Assembly: GCA_028874905.1 (NCBI GenBank)
Contig: JAPPGZ010000079.1
Span: 1 to 64,000, forward strand
From: Gemmatimonadota bacterium
GTDB taxonomy: Bacteria > Gemmatimonadota > Gemmatimonadetes > Longimicrobiales > Gaopeijiaceae
Reading direction: 5' to 3'
DNA length: 64,000 nucleotides
Shown: positions 25,618 to 33,936 of the stretch, piece after piece
Position numbering within the stretch: the first letter of the stretch is position 1
How the letters are laid out: each line of letters opens with the position of its first letter
Notes under the pieces: model-generated
What the model saw: the letters and a program-made list of their open reading frames with translations, nothing else
The model's database searches: none
Told to the model about the DNA's origin: nothing
Program-made: the position numbers and the translations under genes

Positions 25618-26862
25618 CTATTCGTATCTCAGCGACTCCACCGGATCGAGACTCGCCGCCTTGCGTGCGGGCAGTATTCCGGCCACGAGCCCGATTGCCA
25701 TCAGCAGGCCGACGCAGATCGAAGCGATCGGGAGGGAGAGTTTCGGGTTCAGGATGTACTCCATCGCCGGGTTCTCGCTGGGAACGCTGTCAATGCCGGT
25801 CACCAGGAGCGAGGCGATGGTGAGTCCGAGCAGCCCCCCGCCGACCGCGATGACGATCGCTTCGAACAGGAACTGGTTGACGATGTGGCGACGGCGCGCA
25901 CCGACGGCGAGCCTGATGCCGATTTCGCGTGTTCGCTCACGCACGACGACATACATGATGTTCGCGACGCCGACCCCGGCGACCAGCAGCGTGAAGGCGC
26001 CGACCAGCCCCAGGAATACCTGGATGCCGTAGCCGATCTGACCCACCACCTTCTCATCCTCGATGAAGTCCCAGATGCTGAGCGCTCGCTCGTCCGCCGG
26101 ATCGAACCTGTGCCGGCCACCGAGGACCCGGTACATTTCCCGCTTGGCAAACGGGGCGTCCGCGACGGTGCGCGGCCGCACGAGGAGGTGGCTCACGAAT
26201 TCGTTGCCATAGATGCTCCGGAACGTCGAGGCCGGGATGATGGCGCGGTTCTCGTCCGGACCATTGTTGCTCGAGTCCTGGAACTTGGATTCCATCACAC
26301 CGATCACCCGGAACGAGAGCCCGTCGAGCAGGACGGTCTGTCCCACGGGCGGCGTGTCGCCGAACAGGCGCGCCGCGATCTCGTCACCCAGAAAGAGCAC
26401 GCGCCGCCTCTGATCCAGGTCGCGCTGGTTGATGAACCGTCCTCCGGGAGCGGGGAACATGCGCCGCAGCTCGGAGAAGATCGGGCTCACGCCCTCCATG
26501 TAGGTCGTGGTCTGGTTCTCGCCCGCCTTGAGATGGGTCCTGCCGCGCCCGTAGGACGGGCTGCCGAACTCGAACTCCGGGATCGCACGCAGGACCAGGT
26601 CCAGATCTTCTTCCCGCAGCCGTATCCGGCGTCCCTGCGAGAGCCCCTCGTGCTCGAGGCTCGTCTGGCCGCCGTAGACCATGAAGATTCGCTCTCCCGC
26701 ATTGAGCAGGCCCTCCGAAACCTGAGTTCGGAGCCCCCGGCCGAAGGCAAGCAGCAGAACGATCGAGATCGTGCCCCACACCATCGCGAAGATGGTGAGG
26801 AAGCTGCGGGTGCGGTTGGCCCGCAGGTCACCGAGAACGTCTGCGAGGAGTATCTTCCACAT
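25618..26862 (-). CDS. MacB/FtsX-type ABC transporter permease
   Basis: A 414-residue permease. One transmembrane helix near residues 20-40 (RTRSFLTIFAMVWGTISIVL), a large periplasmic MacB-type core (about 45-270), then three helices in the FtsX domain with ERTREIGIRLAVGARRRHI. Such proteins act by mechanotransmission, moving substrates such as lipoproteins, peptides or antibiotics in the periplasm with a membrane-fusion partner and an ATPase. It is the last gene of a minus-strand run (fusion protein, permease, permease) and no ATPase is encoded next to it; the tRNA follows. Confidence 0.9.
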   Translation of the reverse strand: MWKILLADVLGDLRANRTRSFLTIFAMVWGTISIVLLLAFGRGLRTQVSEGLLNAGERIFMVYGGQTSLEHEGLSQGRRIRLREEDLDLVLRAIPEFEFGSPSYGRGRTHLKAGENQTTTYMEGVSPIFSELRRMFPAPGGRFINQRDLDQRRRVLFLGDEIAARLFGDTPPVGQTVLLDGLSFRVIGVMESKFQDSSNNGPDENRAIIPASTFRSIYGNEFVSHLLVRPRTVADAPFAKREMYRVLGGRHRFDPADERALSIWDFIEDEKVVGQIGYGIQVFLGLVGAFTLLVAGVGVANIMYVVVRERTREIGIRLAVGARRRHIVNQFLFEAIVIAVGGGLLGLTIASLLVTGIDSVPSENPAMEYILNPKLSLPIASICVGLLMAIGLVAGILPARKAASLDPVESLRYE

Positions 26863-26897
26863 CGGTCAGACCACCCGGCGGGTGCGGTGCGCCGGTG

Positions 26898-28130
26898 CTA
26901 GTGACGGAGACATTCGACAGGATCCAGCGCCGCAGCGCGACGAGCGGGCAACCAGCCGGCGAGCATCGCGACGAACGCGAGCAGCGCCATCGTCACAGCG
27001 GCCACCTGGAGCGAGATGACAGGCGTGCCCACGATGTCGTTCATCGGGAACAGAGACACCACCTTCACGAGTCCCGCCGATACAAGGACGCCGAGCGCGG
27101 CCCCGACGCCCACGATCAGGACGCTCTCCGCGAGAAACTGCCAGAGGATGGACCTTCGGGTCGCGCCGACCGAGCGCTTGATCCCGATCTCGCGCGTGCG
27201 CTCGTGCACGACGATGTACATGATGTTCGCGACGCCGATCCCGCCGACGCTGAGCGTGAAGCTGCCCACGATCGCGAAGAACAGCTTAAACCCGAGGAAC
27301 AGGAAGCCGAACATGCGCTCCCATTCGGCCGTGTCCCAGACCTGGAGCGCGTCCTCGTCCCGTGGACTGAAGCGGTATTTCCTGCCCAGCACCTCGTAGA
27401 CTCGCTCCTCAACCGCCGCGGTGCGCGAGGCGTCCGCCGTCCGGTAGACCAGGTTCGAGACGAAGCGCGAACCGAAGAGGGCCGCGTGCGTGCTTGCCGG
27501 AATGAACACCCGGTCTTCGTCGCGCGAGTTGTAGGAGCTGTTCTGAACCTTGGGCTGGAGCACACCGATCACCGTGAAGGGGGAATCCCCGATCCGGACC
27601 TGTTCGCCGACGGGATCCATGTCCCCGAACAGAACACTGGCGACTTCGTCGCCGAGGAAAACGACGCGGCGCCGTTCTTCCTGATCCCGCTCGTTTATGA
27701 ATCGGCCCCCCGGAAGCGGGAAGATGTTCCGCATCTCGCCATACACGGGATGAATGCCCGTGATATTGGGGTTGAGTCCGTTACGGCCGCGGCGGACGGG
27801 GGCTTCGCGCGTCGAGTACTCGGGGCTGATCATCGTGATGTCGGGGATCTGGCGGGCGAGGATTTGGGCATCCGTTTCACGCAACCGGATGGTTCGCCCC
27901 TCCCTGAATCCCGCGTGGGCCAGCACGGTCCGTCCACCAAAGAGCACGACGATCCGGTCGCCCAGCCCATGAAACCGCTTGATTGTCTGCCGCTCGAGCC
28001 CGACCGAGAACGCGAGCAGAACGACTACCGCCACCGTGCCCCAGGTGATCCCGAGCACGGTGAGGACCGTACGCAGGCGCTGGGCGGACAGGTCCGACCA
28101 CAGTTGCCTGACCCCGTCAACCAGCCTCAC
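26898..28130 (-). CDS. MacB/FtsX-type ABC transporter permease
   Basis: A 410-residue paralogue of the next gene downstream with the same order: a helix near residues 20-40 (LRTVLTVLGITWGTVAVVVL), a MacB periplasmic core, and a C-terminal FtsX domain with ERTREIGIKRSVGATRRSI. The two permeases probably form a heterodimer. It lies 18 bases after the membrane-fusion protein gene and 35 before the second permease, so the three are one operon. Both proteins end with the ARRAAALDPVE-type tail. Confidence 0.9.
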   Translation of the reverse strand: MRLVDGVRQLWSDLSAQRLRTVLTVLGITWGTVAVVVLLAFSVGLERQTIKRFHGLGDRIVVLFGGRTVLAHAGFREGRTIRLRETDAQILARQIPDITMISPEYSTREAPVRRGRNGLNPNITGIHPVYGEMRNIFPLPGGRFINERDQEERRRVVFLGDEVASVLFGDMDPVGEQVRIGDSPFTVIGVLQPKVQNSSYNSRDEDRVFIPASTHAALFGSRFVSNLVYRTADASRTAAVEERVYEVLGRKYRFSPRDEDALQVWDTAEWERMFGFLFLGFKLFFAIVGSFTLSVGGIGVANIMYIVVHERTREIGIKRSVGATRRSILWQFLAESVLIVGVGAALGVLVSAGLVKVVSLFPMNDIVGTPVISLQVAAVTMALLAFVAMLAGWLPARRAAALDPVECLRH

Positions 28131-28148
28131 GGCGACCTCGCTACCCTG

Positions 28149-29240
28149 CTACGTGATCTCGCGCCGCGGGGGCTCCATGACGCGCTCGCCCTCCGCCAGA
28201 CCCTCGAGTACCTCGACACTGATCCCGTCGCTGAGACCCGTCCTGATCTCGCGCTCCTCGGTCTCCTCGGGCCCCAGGCGGACCGTCACGAACGTGCCCC
28301 CCTCCTCGAACCTGACGACGCGCTCCGGGATAATCAGAATATCCGACCGGCGCTCGATGATGACCTGGGCATTGGCCGAATAGCCCGCCCTCAACAAGGT
28401 TCCCTCGGCGGGCAAGACCGCAATTTCGACTGGAAAGATGGTTGCATTCTCCTCGTCGCGTCCCGTGAGTGAGATCTTCGTCAGTCGCCCGTCGACGCGT
28501 GCGTCGGGAAGCGCCCCGATCGTGACCTCGACCGGCATCCCCTCTGTCAGCCGACCCACATCGATTTCATCGACCGTTCCCCGGAAGAGGAGTTCGTCCA
28601 TCTCTGCCATCGTCATCAGGACGGTCCCTTCCTGAAACGTCGTGAGCGGGACCACCGGGTCTCCGATTTCCACCATCTTTTCGAGAATGAAGCCCTGGAT
28701 GGGGCTTTGGATGACCGTCTCCACGGCCTCGTCGCCGATCGTCACGCGCCCTTCCGAGAGCAGGGCCAGGCGCTCCCGGGCGATCTGGAGCTGAAGCGAA
28801 ACTTCGTTGAACGAGTAGTCGGCGTCTTCGAATTCCTCCTCCGACGCGAGTCCCTGCTCGCGCAACTCGGCCAGCCGGTCGCGACGCCTCTCGAGCTGCT
28901 GCAACTCGATTTCGCGCAATTCGATCGTGCGGCGTGCCTCGACCAGTTCGATCGGTGTAGGGTTGGGCTGGACTTCGAGCAGCGGCTCACCCCGCAGGAC
29001 GTATTGGCCGGGTTCCTTGAACATCCGGCGCACGACGCCCGCGAGTTGTGACTTCACGCTCACTTCGACGAGCGGTTCAATGCGCCCCACCGCGAGGGCG
29101 CGGTCCACGATCTCACCCCTCTGCACAGGGACCGTGTCCACCTCGGTTTCGCCGCTCCCAGCCGCGAACATTGCGAACGCCGAGGCTCCCAGGCCTCCGA
29201 CTACGATCGTGCCGACGACCACCTTCGTGCCTGTTCCCAT
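28149..29240 (-). CDS. HlyD/MacA-type membrane-fusion protein
   Basis: A 363-residue periplasmic adaptor. An N-terminal anchor (about residues 6-27) is followed by a biotinyl-lipoyl-type half-motif (EVSVKSQLAGVVRRMF), a coiled-coil hairpin (about 105-165, ELQQLERRRDRLAELREQ), the second half-motif (VIQSPIQGFILEKMVEIGDPV) and beta-barrel and membrane-proximal domains. It links an inner-membrane pump to the outer membrane. ATG at 29240 begins the anchor; in-frame sequence further upstream is not protein-like. It heads the permease operon. No outer-membrane TolC gene is adjacent. Confidence 0.9.
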   Translation of the reverse strand: MGTGTKVVVGTIVVGGLGASAFAMFAAGSGETEVDTVPVQRGEIVDRALAVGRIEPLVEVSVKSQLAGVVRRMFKEPGQYVLRGEPLLEVQPNPTPIELVEARRTIELREIELQQLERRRDRLAELREQGLASEEEFEDADYSFNEVSLQLQIARERLALLSEGRVTIGDEAVETVIQSPIQGFILEKMVEIGDPVVPLTTFQEGTVLMTMAEMDELLFRGTVDEIDVGRLTEGMPVEVTIGALPDARVDGRLTKISLTGRDEENATIFPVEIAVLPAEGTLLRAGYSANAQVIIERRSDILIIPERVVRFEEGGTFVTVRLGPEETEEREIRTGLSDGISVEVLEGLAEGERVMEPPRREIT

Positions 29241-29417
29241 GCGAACGGTGACTCCCCGCCTGAATTCGCGCTCAAGAGGACTCCGCCCGTCCGCTCCAGG
29301 AGGGCGCGTGCACTCTGGAAACGTACGAGCACTACGAAGCAGCCGGGGGCCTGGTTTCGCCCGCCAGCCTGTCACGGTCAGCTGATCAGAATGGCCGGCC
29401 GACGGCGGCGATGGCCG
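29241..29417. other. Short spacer before the adaptor operon
   Basis: 177 bases between the NHL-protein stop side and the adaptor start, both on the minus strand. It is GC-rich and must hold the promoter for the adaptor-permease operon. I see no confident promoter, repeat or terminator. Confidence 0.3.
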
Positions 29418-30572
29418 TCAACGCATGAGCAGCAGCCGGCGTCCCATGAGCCTGTCCGGGTCGGCGTCCGGCTTCGGCGTGAACTTGTTGATCCAGCCAC
29501 CGCTGTACGATGCGATGTACACCGCGCCGTTCTCATCCATGTCCATCTGGTGGGGTAGCGACAGCCCGCCCGGCCAGATGCCGCGCCCGATCGCGCCGGC
29601 CGCACCGTATGCGCCCCAGTAGTCCTCTAGAACGCCATCACGGTCGTACTTCAGGACGCGGTTCAAACTTCCGTCCAGCACCCAAACCGCGCCGTTCTCG
29701 TCCGGCCAGATGTTCACCGGGTCAAAAATGTTCGGCCACTCCTCGATGAACTCCCCGTCGTGCGTGAACAGCTGGAGGCGTTCGTTCTGCCGATCGGCGA
29801 CGTAGACGCGGTCCTCGTCGACCGCGAGACCGTGAAGGAGATCGAACTCGCCCGGGCCGGTTCCGAGGCCGCCCCACTGCATGATGAACTCCCCGTCCTC
29901 CGAGTACCTGATGATCCGCGAGTTCCAGTAACCGTCGGCCAGCAGAAAGCTCCCGTCCGGCAGGAACGCCAGTTTCGACGGCCAGCCGTAGGTGTATGGG
30001 CCCCAGTCGGACCGCGCGCGGGCTTCTGCGCGTGTCTTCGGATGGTCGCGCTCGCCCAGGCGCATGACGATCTTGCTTCCGTCGTTCGTGAACTTGACGA
30101 CCTGCATGTGACCCTGGCCGCCACCGGAGTCGATCACCCACACGTGCCGTTCGGGGTCGTAGGGGTTGATGTACACCTGGTGCGGGAGCGTGAAGATCGA
30201 GTCCCACTGCGCCCACTGTTCGACGATTTCGCCGTCCCCGTTGGCGACGACGACGAAGTTCGTGCGGCGCAAACGCCCCTCGCGCGGAGTGGATCGATCG
30301 GCGGGCCAGTCACCGCGCGTGACCACGATGATTCGGTCCGGATGGTCCACCGCCACGCCGGCTACCTGGCCCCAGCCCCACTCGTCGCCGTGGTTCGGTG
30401 CGGCTTTCCACCAGCCGGCCACCGGATCATACGGGCCAGTGCGGTCGTCTCCTCCCTTTGCGACGGCGCCATCCTCCGCGCTCATCGTCGCGGTGGCGGT
30501 GCGGTCGGTACTCTCGCACCCCGAAACGGCGAATGTGACCGCAAAAGTCAGACACAACGACTTGATCTTCAC
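29418..30572 (-). CDS. NHL-repeat six-bladed propeller lipoprotein
   Basis: A 384-residue lipoprotein: GTG start at 30572, signal peptide and lipobox VSGC (Cys19). The mature part is built of NHL repeats (HQVYINPYDPERHVWVID, LAFLPDGSFLLADG, GEFDLLHGLAVDEDRVYVAD, HQMDMDENGAVYIAS), as in six-bladed beta-propellers related to peptidyl-alpha-hydroxyglycine lyase. No catalytic metal site can be assigned by eye. The GTG overlaps the ankyrin gene stop as GTGA, making it the last gene of a four-gene overlapping unit. Possible roles: a ligand sensor, an assembly scaffold or a lyase for the product of the upstream redox protein. Confidence 0.82.
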   Translation of the reverse strand: MKIKSLCLTFAVTFAVSGCESTDRTATATMSAEDGAVAKGGDDRTGPYDPVAGWWKAAPNHGDEWGWGQVAGVAVDHPDRIIVVTRGDWPADRSTPREGRLRRTNFVVVANGDGEIVEQWAQWDSIFTLPHQVYINPYDPERHVWVIDSGGGQGHMQVVKFTNDGSKIVMRLGERDHPKTRAEARARSDWGPYTYGWPSKLAFLPDGSFLLADGYWNSRIIRYSEDGEFIMQWGGLGTGPGEFDLLHGLAVDEDRVYVADRQNERLQLFTHDGEFIEEWPNIFDPVNIWPDENGAVWVLDGSLNRVLKYDRDGVLEDYWGAYGAAGAIGRGIWPGGLSLPHQMDMDENGAVYIASYSGGWINKFTPKPDADPDRLMGRRLLLMR

Positions 30573-32512
30573 AAGCCGGACCGCTTTCGGTCTGCATCCG
30601 TGGCGGCAGGTGCCCACGGGTCGTTGACGCCCGCGCCCGGGCAGGAGTCTCCGGTATCCAGGAAATGCGTGTGGAGGCACTCGAGGGTCGCCCCCAGACC
30701 GGTCAGCAGTTCGACGGTTACCGGGTACGGAACGCGCGTGAAGAAACCGGCCCGGCCACCCCGGGCCATGTCGGCCGTGGACTGCCCGAGGCGCGTGATC
30801 GCGGTGACGTCCCCGCCCCGCGACACGAGATACTCGATGAGCTCGTTGTCTCCGCGGGAGGCCGCGTAGTGCATCGGCGTGTAGAGCCAGGAGTCGCGCT
30901 GGTTGACGTCCGCGGCGAGTTCCTCGATCAGGTACCTGACGGCGGGGATGAACTGGTTGGGCCGGTTCCGGACGCTGAACGCGCCCAGACCCAGGTATCC
31001 GCCTCCGGCTGCGGCGTGGATCGGCCAGGCGTTCGGCGCGCCCTCCGGAATCCAGGGAAGCGCGGAGTCTTCCTGCTGGCGGCCGTCCTGCTGGCGCCGC
31101 TCCCGCATCCCGACTTCGGGCCATTGGGTCGGGATGTGGGGATCCGCTCCGTATGCGACCAGGAGCTTCATGGCGTCGAGATCCTGCGCGAAGGCCGCGC
31201 GCCAGAACGGCGTCGCCCCGGTGAGGTCGATCCCCATCTTGGTGAGTCCGTACTCCCAGTACCAGAGGTGCGTGTTCAGGCGCGGATTGGGGTCGGCCCC
31301 GGCTTCGAGCAGCGCGCGGAGCACGTCCATGTGCCCCGCCTGCTCCATGTCCTGTGCGCGCGGCTGGGGATAGTTGGACTTGGGCGCCCACTGGGTCTGC
31401 AGTACGGCGAACAGGGGCGTGGCGCCATCCGTCGATGCGGCAAGATCCGGATCGGCACCGCGCTCCAGAAGTACAAGCGCCAGGTCGAACTGGCCGTTGA
31501 GCGCCGCCATGAGGAGCGGACTGGTGGCGTCCGCACTGACCTGGTCGATGTTCGCGCCGCCATCGAGCAGAACCGTTGCCGCTTCGATGTGACCCTCGCG
31601 CGCGGCATGTAGCAGAGCGGTCATCCCGCCGGTACGCCCGACCAGCACTTCGCGATACGGGGGCCGCACGAGGTCGGGCCCGCCCGGATAGTCCGGCCGG
31701 ACGCGGCCGAGCGAGTGCGGGGTGACCTCGCCGACATCGTAGCCGGACCGAAGGAACTCACGTTGTGCGTGGATGGCCGCCTGGACGTGGGCGGGAGTGG
31801 GCTCGCCAGACCGTTCGGCGTCCGGGTCCACTTGGGGCCCGTACGCCCCGACCGTCTCCGGCGGCGCGCCCAACATGTCGCGGAACCGGCGGTTGGCCTC
31901 ACGTTCCAGTGCCAGACTGGGCAGAACGTCGACCGCGGCGGTTGCGATGTCGGGGTCGGCGCCCGCCTCGAGCAGCACGGTCACGGCCGCCGTGCGGTTC
32001 GCGGCCGCCGCAAACATCAGGGGCGTCTGACCCGCCGACCCCTCCCGGGCGTTCGGGTCGGCACCGTGCTTGAGCAGCGCGATCACCGCTCCCGTGCCCC
32101 CCACGGCGCCCGCCGCCAGGTGCAGTGCCGTCACGCCGCTGTTCGTTGTCACGGCGTTCGCGTCGGCGCCGGCTTCGAGCAGGCGCACAACGACGGAACC
32201 GTGCCCGCCCCGTGCGGCCAGATGCAGCGGCGTATAGCGGCCGATCCGGGTGCCGGCATCAACCGCCACGCTTGCGTGGACCAGCGCGCGGGCCACCTCG
32301 GCATGCCCGTGTTCGGCGGCGAAATGGAGCGCGGTCATCCCGTCCCCCCGCTTCGCATCCACGTAGGCACCGCGGTCGATCAACCCCCGGACCGCCTCCA
32401 GTTCCCCGCTCCGGGCCGCATCCAGCAGCTCGTCGCCGGCAACGGCCTGTTGCGCCGCCACGGTCGGCGGCACGCCCGCCGCGAGCAGGAGCGCGAGCGC
32501 CGCGGCCTTCAC
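30569..32512 (-). CDS. Exported ankyrin-repeat protein
   Basis: A 647-residue protein with a cleavable signal peptide (MKAAALALLLAAGVPPTVAA) and about nine ankyrin repeats in two blocks, roughly residues 27-200 and 290-640, divided by a Pro-rich linker. Clear repeats include GMTALHFAAEHGHAEVARAL, YTPLHLAARGGHGSVVVRLL, GMTALLHAAREGHIEAATVL and YTPMHYAASRGDNELIEYL. Periplasmic ankyrin proteins usually mediate binding; a catalase-protecting AnkB is a known example. The ATG overlaps the DUF1552 stop (ATGA) and its own stop overlaps the NHL gene. It probably docks onto the redox proteins of this operon. Confidence 0.9.
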   Translation of the reverse strand: MKAAALALLLAAGVPPTVAAQQAVAGDELLDAARSGELEAVRGLIDRGAYVDAKRGDGMTALHFAAEHGHAEVARALVHASVAVDAGTRIGRYTPLHLAARGGHGSVVVRLLEAGADANAVTTNSGVTALHLAAGAVGGTGAVIALLKHGADPNAREGSAGQTPLMFAAAANRTAAVTVLLEAGADPDIATAAVDVLPSLALEREANRRFRDMLGAPPETVGAYGPQVDPDAERSGEPTPAHVQAAIHAQREFLRSGYDVGEVTPHSLGRVRPDYPGGPDLVRPPYREVLVGRTGGMTALLHAAREGHIEAATVLLDGGANIDQVSADATSPLLMAALNGQFDLALVLLERGADPDLAASTDGATPLFAVLQTQWAPKSNYPQPRAQDMEQAGHMDVLRALLEAGADPNPRLNTHLWYWEYGLTKMGIDLTGATPFWRAAFAQDLDAMKLLVAYGADPHIPTQWPEVGMRERRQQDGRQQEDSALPWIPEGAPNAWPIHAAAGGGYLGLGAFSVRNRPNQFIPAVRYLIEELAADVNQRDSWLYTPMHYAASRGDNELIEYLVSRGGDVTAITRLGQSTADMARGGRAGFFTRVPYPVTVELLTGLGATLECLHTHFLDTGDSCPGAGVNDPWAPAATDADRKRSGL

Positions 32513-33936
32513 GCCGAACCGCTCCCGCCTGGGGCCCTTCCGCCCGCAAGGTCAAGCGGGAACACACCGTCGCTGTCGCCGAACGTGCCCATCTCGGGGT
32601 GTCCGATCTTGCGCATGAGGCTCACGAAGGCGTTGGCCATCGGGGTCCCGTTGGGAGCGCGCAGATGGATGCCGCCCTCCAGAGCCCCGTTCGCCCGGCC
32701 CACTACGAGCAGCGGCGCGCGCCGGTGGTTGTGAAGGTTCCCGTCCGCCATGGGGGAGCCCCAGACAATCGCCGTCTTGTCGAGTAGCGAGGCGTCGCCC
32801 TCCACCGTATCGCGCATCTTCTCGAGGAAGTACGCGAGTTGCCCGAGCCGGTAGGTATTGATCCGGTTGAAGTCCATAATGTCCTCGGGGACGTTGCCGT
32901 GGTGCGAGGCCCCGTGGATGGACTTCGTTGTGCCGCTGCCGGGGAACGTCCGGTTCGACTGGTCGAAGCCGGTCTTGAAGGTGATGACGCGCGTCAGGTC
33001 CGTCTGCAGGGCGAGCAGCTGCAGGTCGAACATCAGCTGCATGTGCTGCTCGAAGGAGTCCGGCACGCCCGATGGCGCTTCGGGCATTGCGCGCTCCTCG
33101 CCGCTCGTGTTCCGCGCTTCGACCAGCTGGATCCTGCGCTCGATCTCGCGAATGTGCTCGACGTACTCCGCCAGCGCGACCCTATCGGCCGCCCCCAGGG
33201 TCCTCCTCAGCCGAACCACCTCGGTCGCGATCCAGTCGATGATGCTGCGGTCCGTGCGCCGCCGCGCCGCCCGGTCCGCGGCGGTGTCTCCGGCACCGAA
33301 GAGCCGCTCGAACACGACGCGCGGCTCCCGGATTGCCGGCAGCGGCTGGTTGGGCGAGGCCCACGCCAGCGAAGTCGTGTACGCGCAGTGGTAGTTGTAC
33401 GCGCAGCCGCCACCGCGATCGATGCCCTCAATGCACAGTTCCAGCGACGGGAGCACGGTTTCCTGCCCGAAGCGTTGCGCGTGCAGTTGATCGAGTGAGG
33501 TACCGAGGAAGATGTCGGATCCCTGCGTCTGCTTCGGATGCGCCTGCGTCAGGAACACCGCCGTCGACCGGTCGTGGTCGCCGCCGATTTCCTCGGCCCG
33601 AAACGCTTCGGCCGAGCGGCAGTCGGTGTTGCTCACGATCGTCATGTACTCGCGGAACGCCTCGAGCGGCTTGAGCTGGCTATCCGCGACCAGTTCGAAA
33701 TCGCGCCCCGTCGTGGCTGGCGCGAACAGGTGACGGGCGTCACCCCAGTCGCTCGATCCGGCCACGCCCATCGACTCCTCGATGCAGACGAGACGCGTGA
33801 ACTCCGCCGTCTTCCTCGGGTCGCCCCAACGCCGTCCCGCCGGCACCATCGCGTCGAGCAGCGGCAGCGCCACGCTTGCGCCGGCTCCCCGCAGGAAGGT
33901 GCGGCGCGAGAGATGTCTGCCTGTGATGAAGTTCAT
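32509..33936 (-). CDS. DUF1552 protein with Tat signal
   Basis: A 475-residue protein of the DUF1552 family (Pfam PF07586), function unknown. The N-terminus holds a twin-arginine signal, SRRTFLRGAG, so it is exported folded, perhaps with a cofactor. The fold resembles the alkaline-phosphatase-like/DUF1501 group, and conserved stretches such as HDRSTAVFLTQAH, GTSLDQ and SIHGASHHGN are present, the last offering possible metal-binding His residues. The start overlaps the DUF1592-family gene by four bases (ATGA) and the stop overlaps the ankyrin gene. Adjacency to the DUF1592 protein is a recurrent pairing in Planctomycetes, Acidobacteria and relatives. Confidence 0.9.
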   Translation of the reverse strand: MNFITGRHLSRRTFLRGAGASVALPLLDAMVPAGRRWGDPRKTAEFTRLVCIEESMGVAGSSDWGDARHLFAPATTGRDFELVADSQLKPLEAFREYMTIVSNTDCRSAEAFRAEEIGGDHDRSTAVFLTQAHPKQTQGSDIFLGTSLDQLHAQRFGQETVLPSLELCIEGIDRGGGCAYNYHCAYTTSLAWASPNQPLPAIREPRVVFERLFGAGDTAADRAARRRTDRSIIDWIATEVVRLRRTLGAADRVALAEYVEHIREIERRIQLVEARNTSGEERAMPEAPSGVPDSFEQHMQLMFDLQLLALQTDLTRVITFKTGFDQSNRTFPGSGTTKSIHGASHHGNVPEDIMDFNRINTYRLGQLAYFLEKMRDTVEGDASLLDKTAIVWGSPMADGNLHNHRRAPLLVVGRANGALEGGIHLRAPNGTPMANAFVSLMRKIGHPEMGTFGDSDGVFPLDLAGGRAPGGSGSA

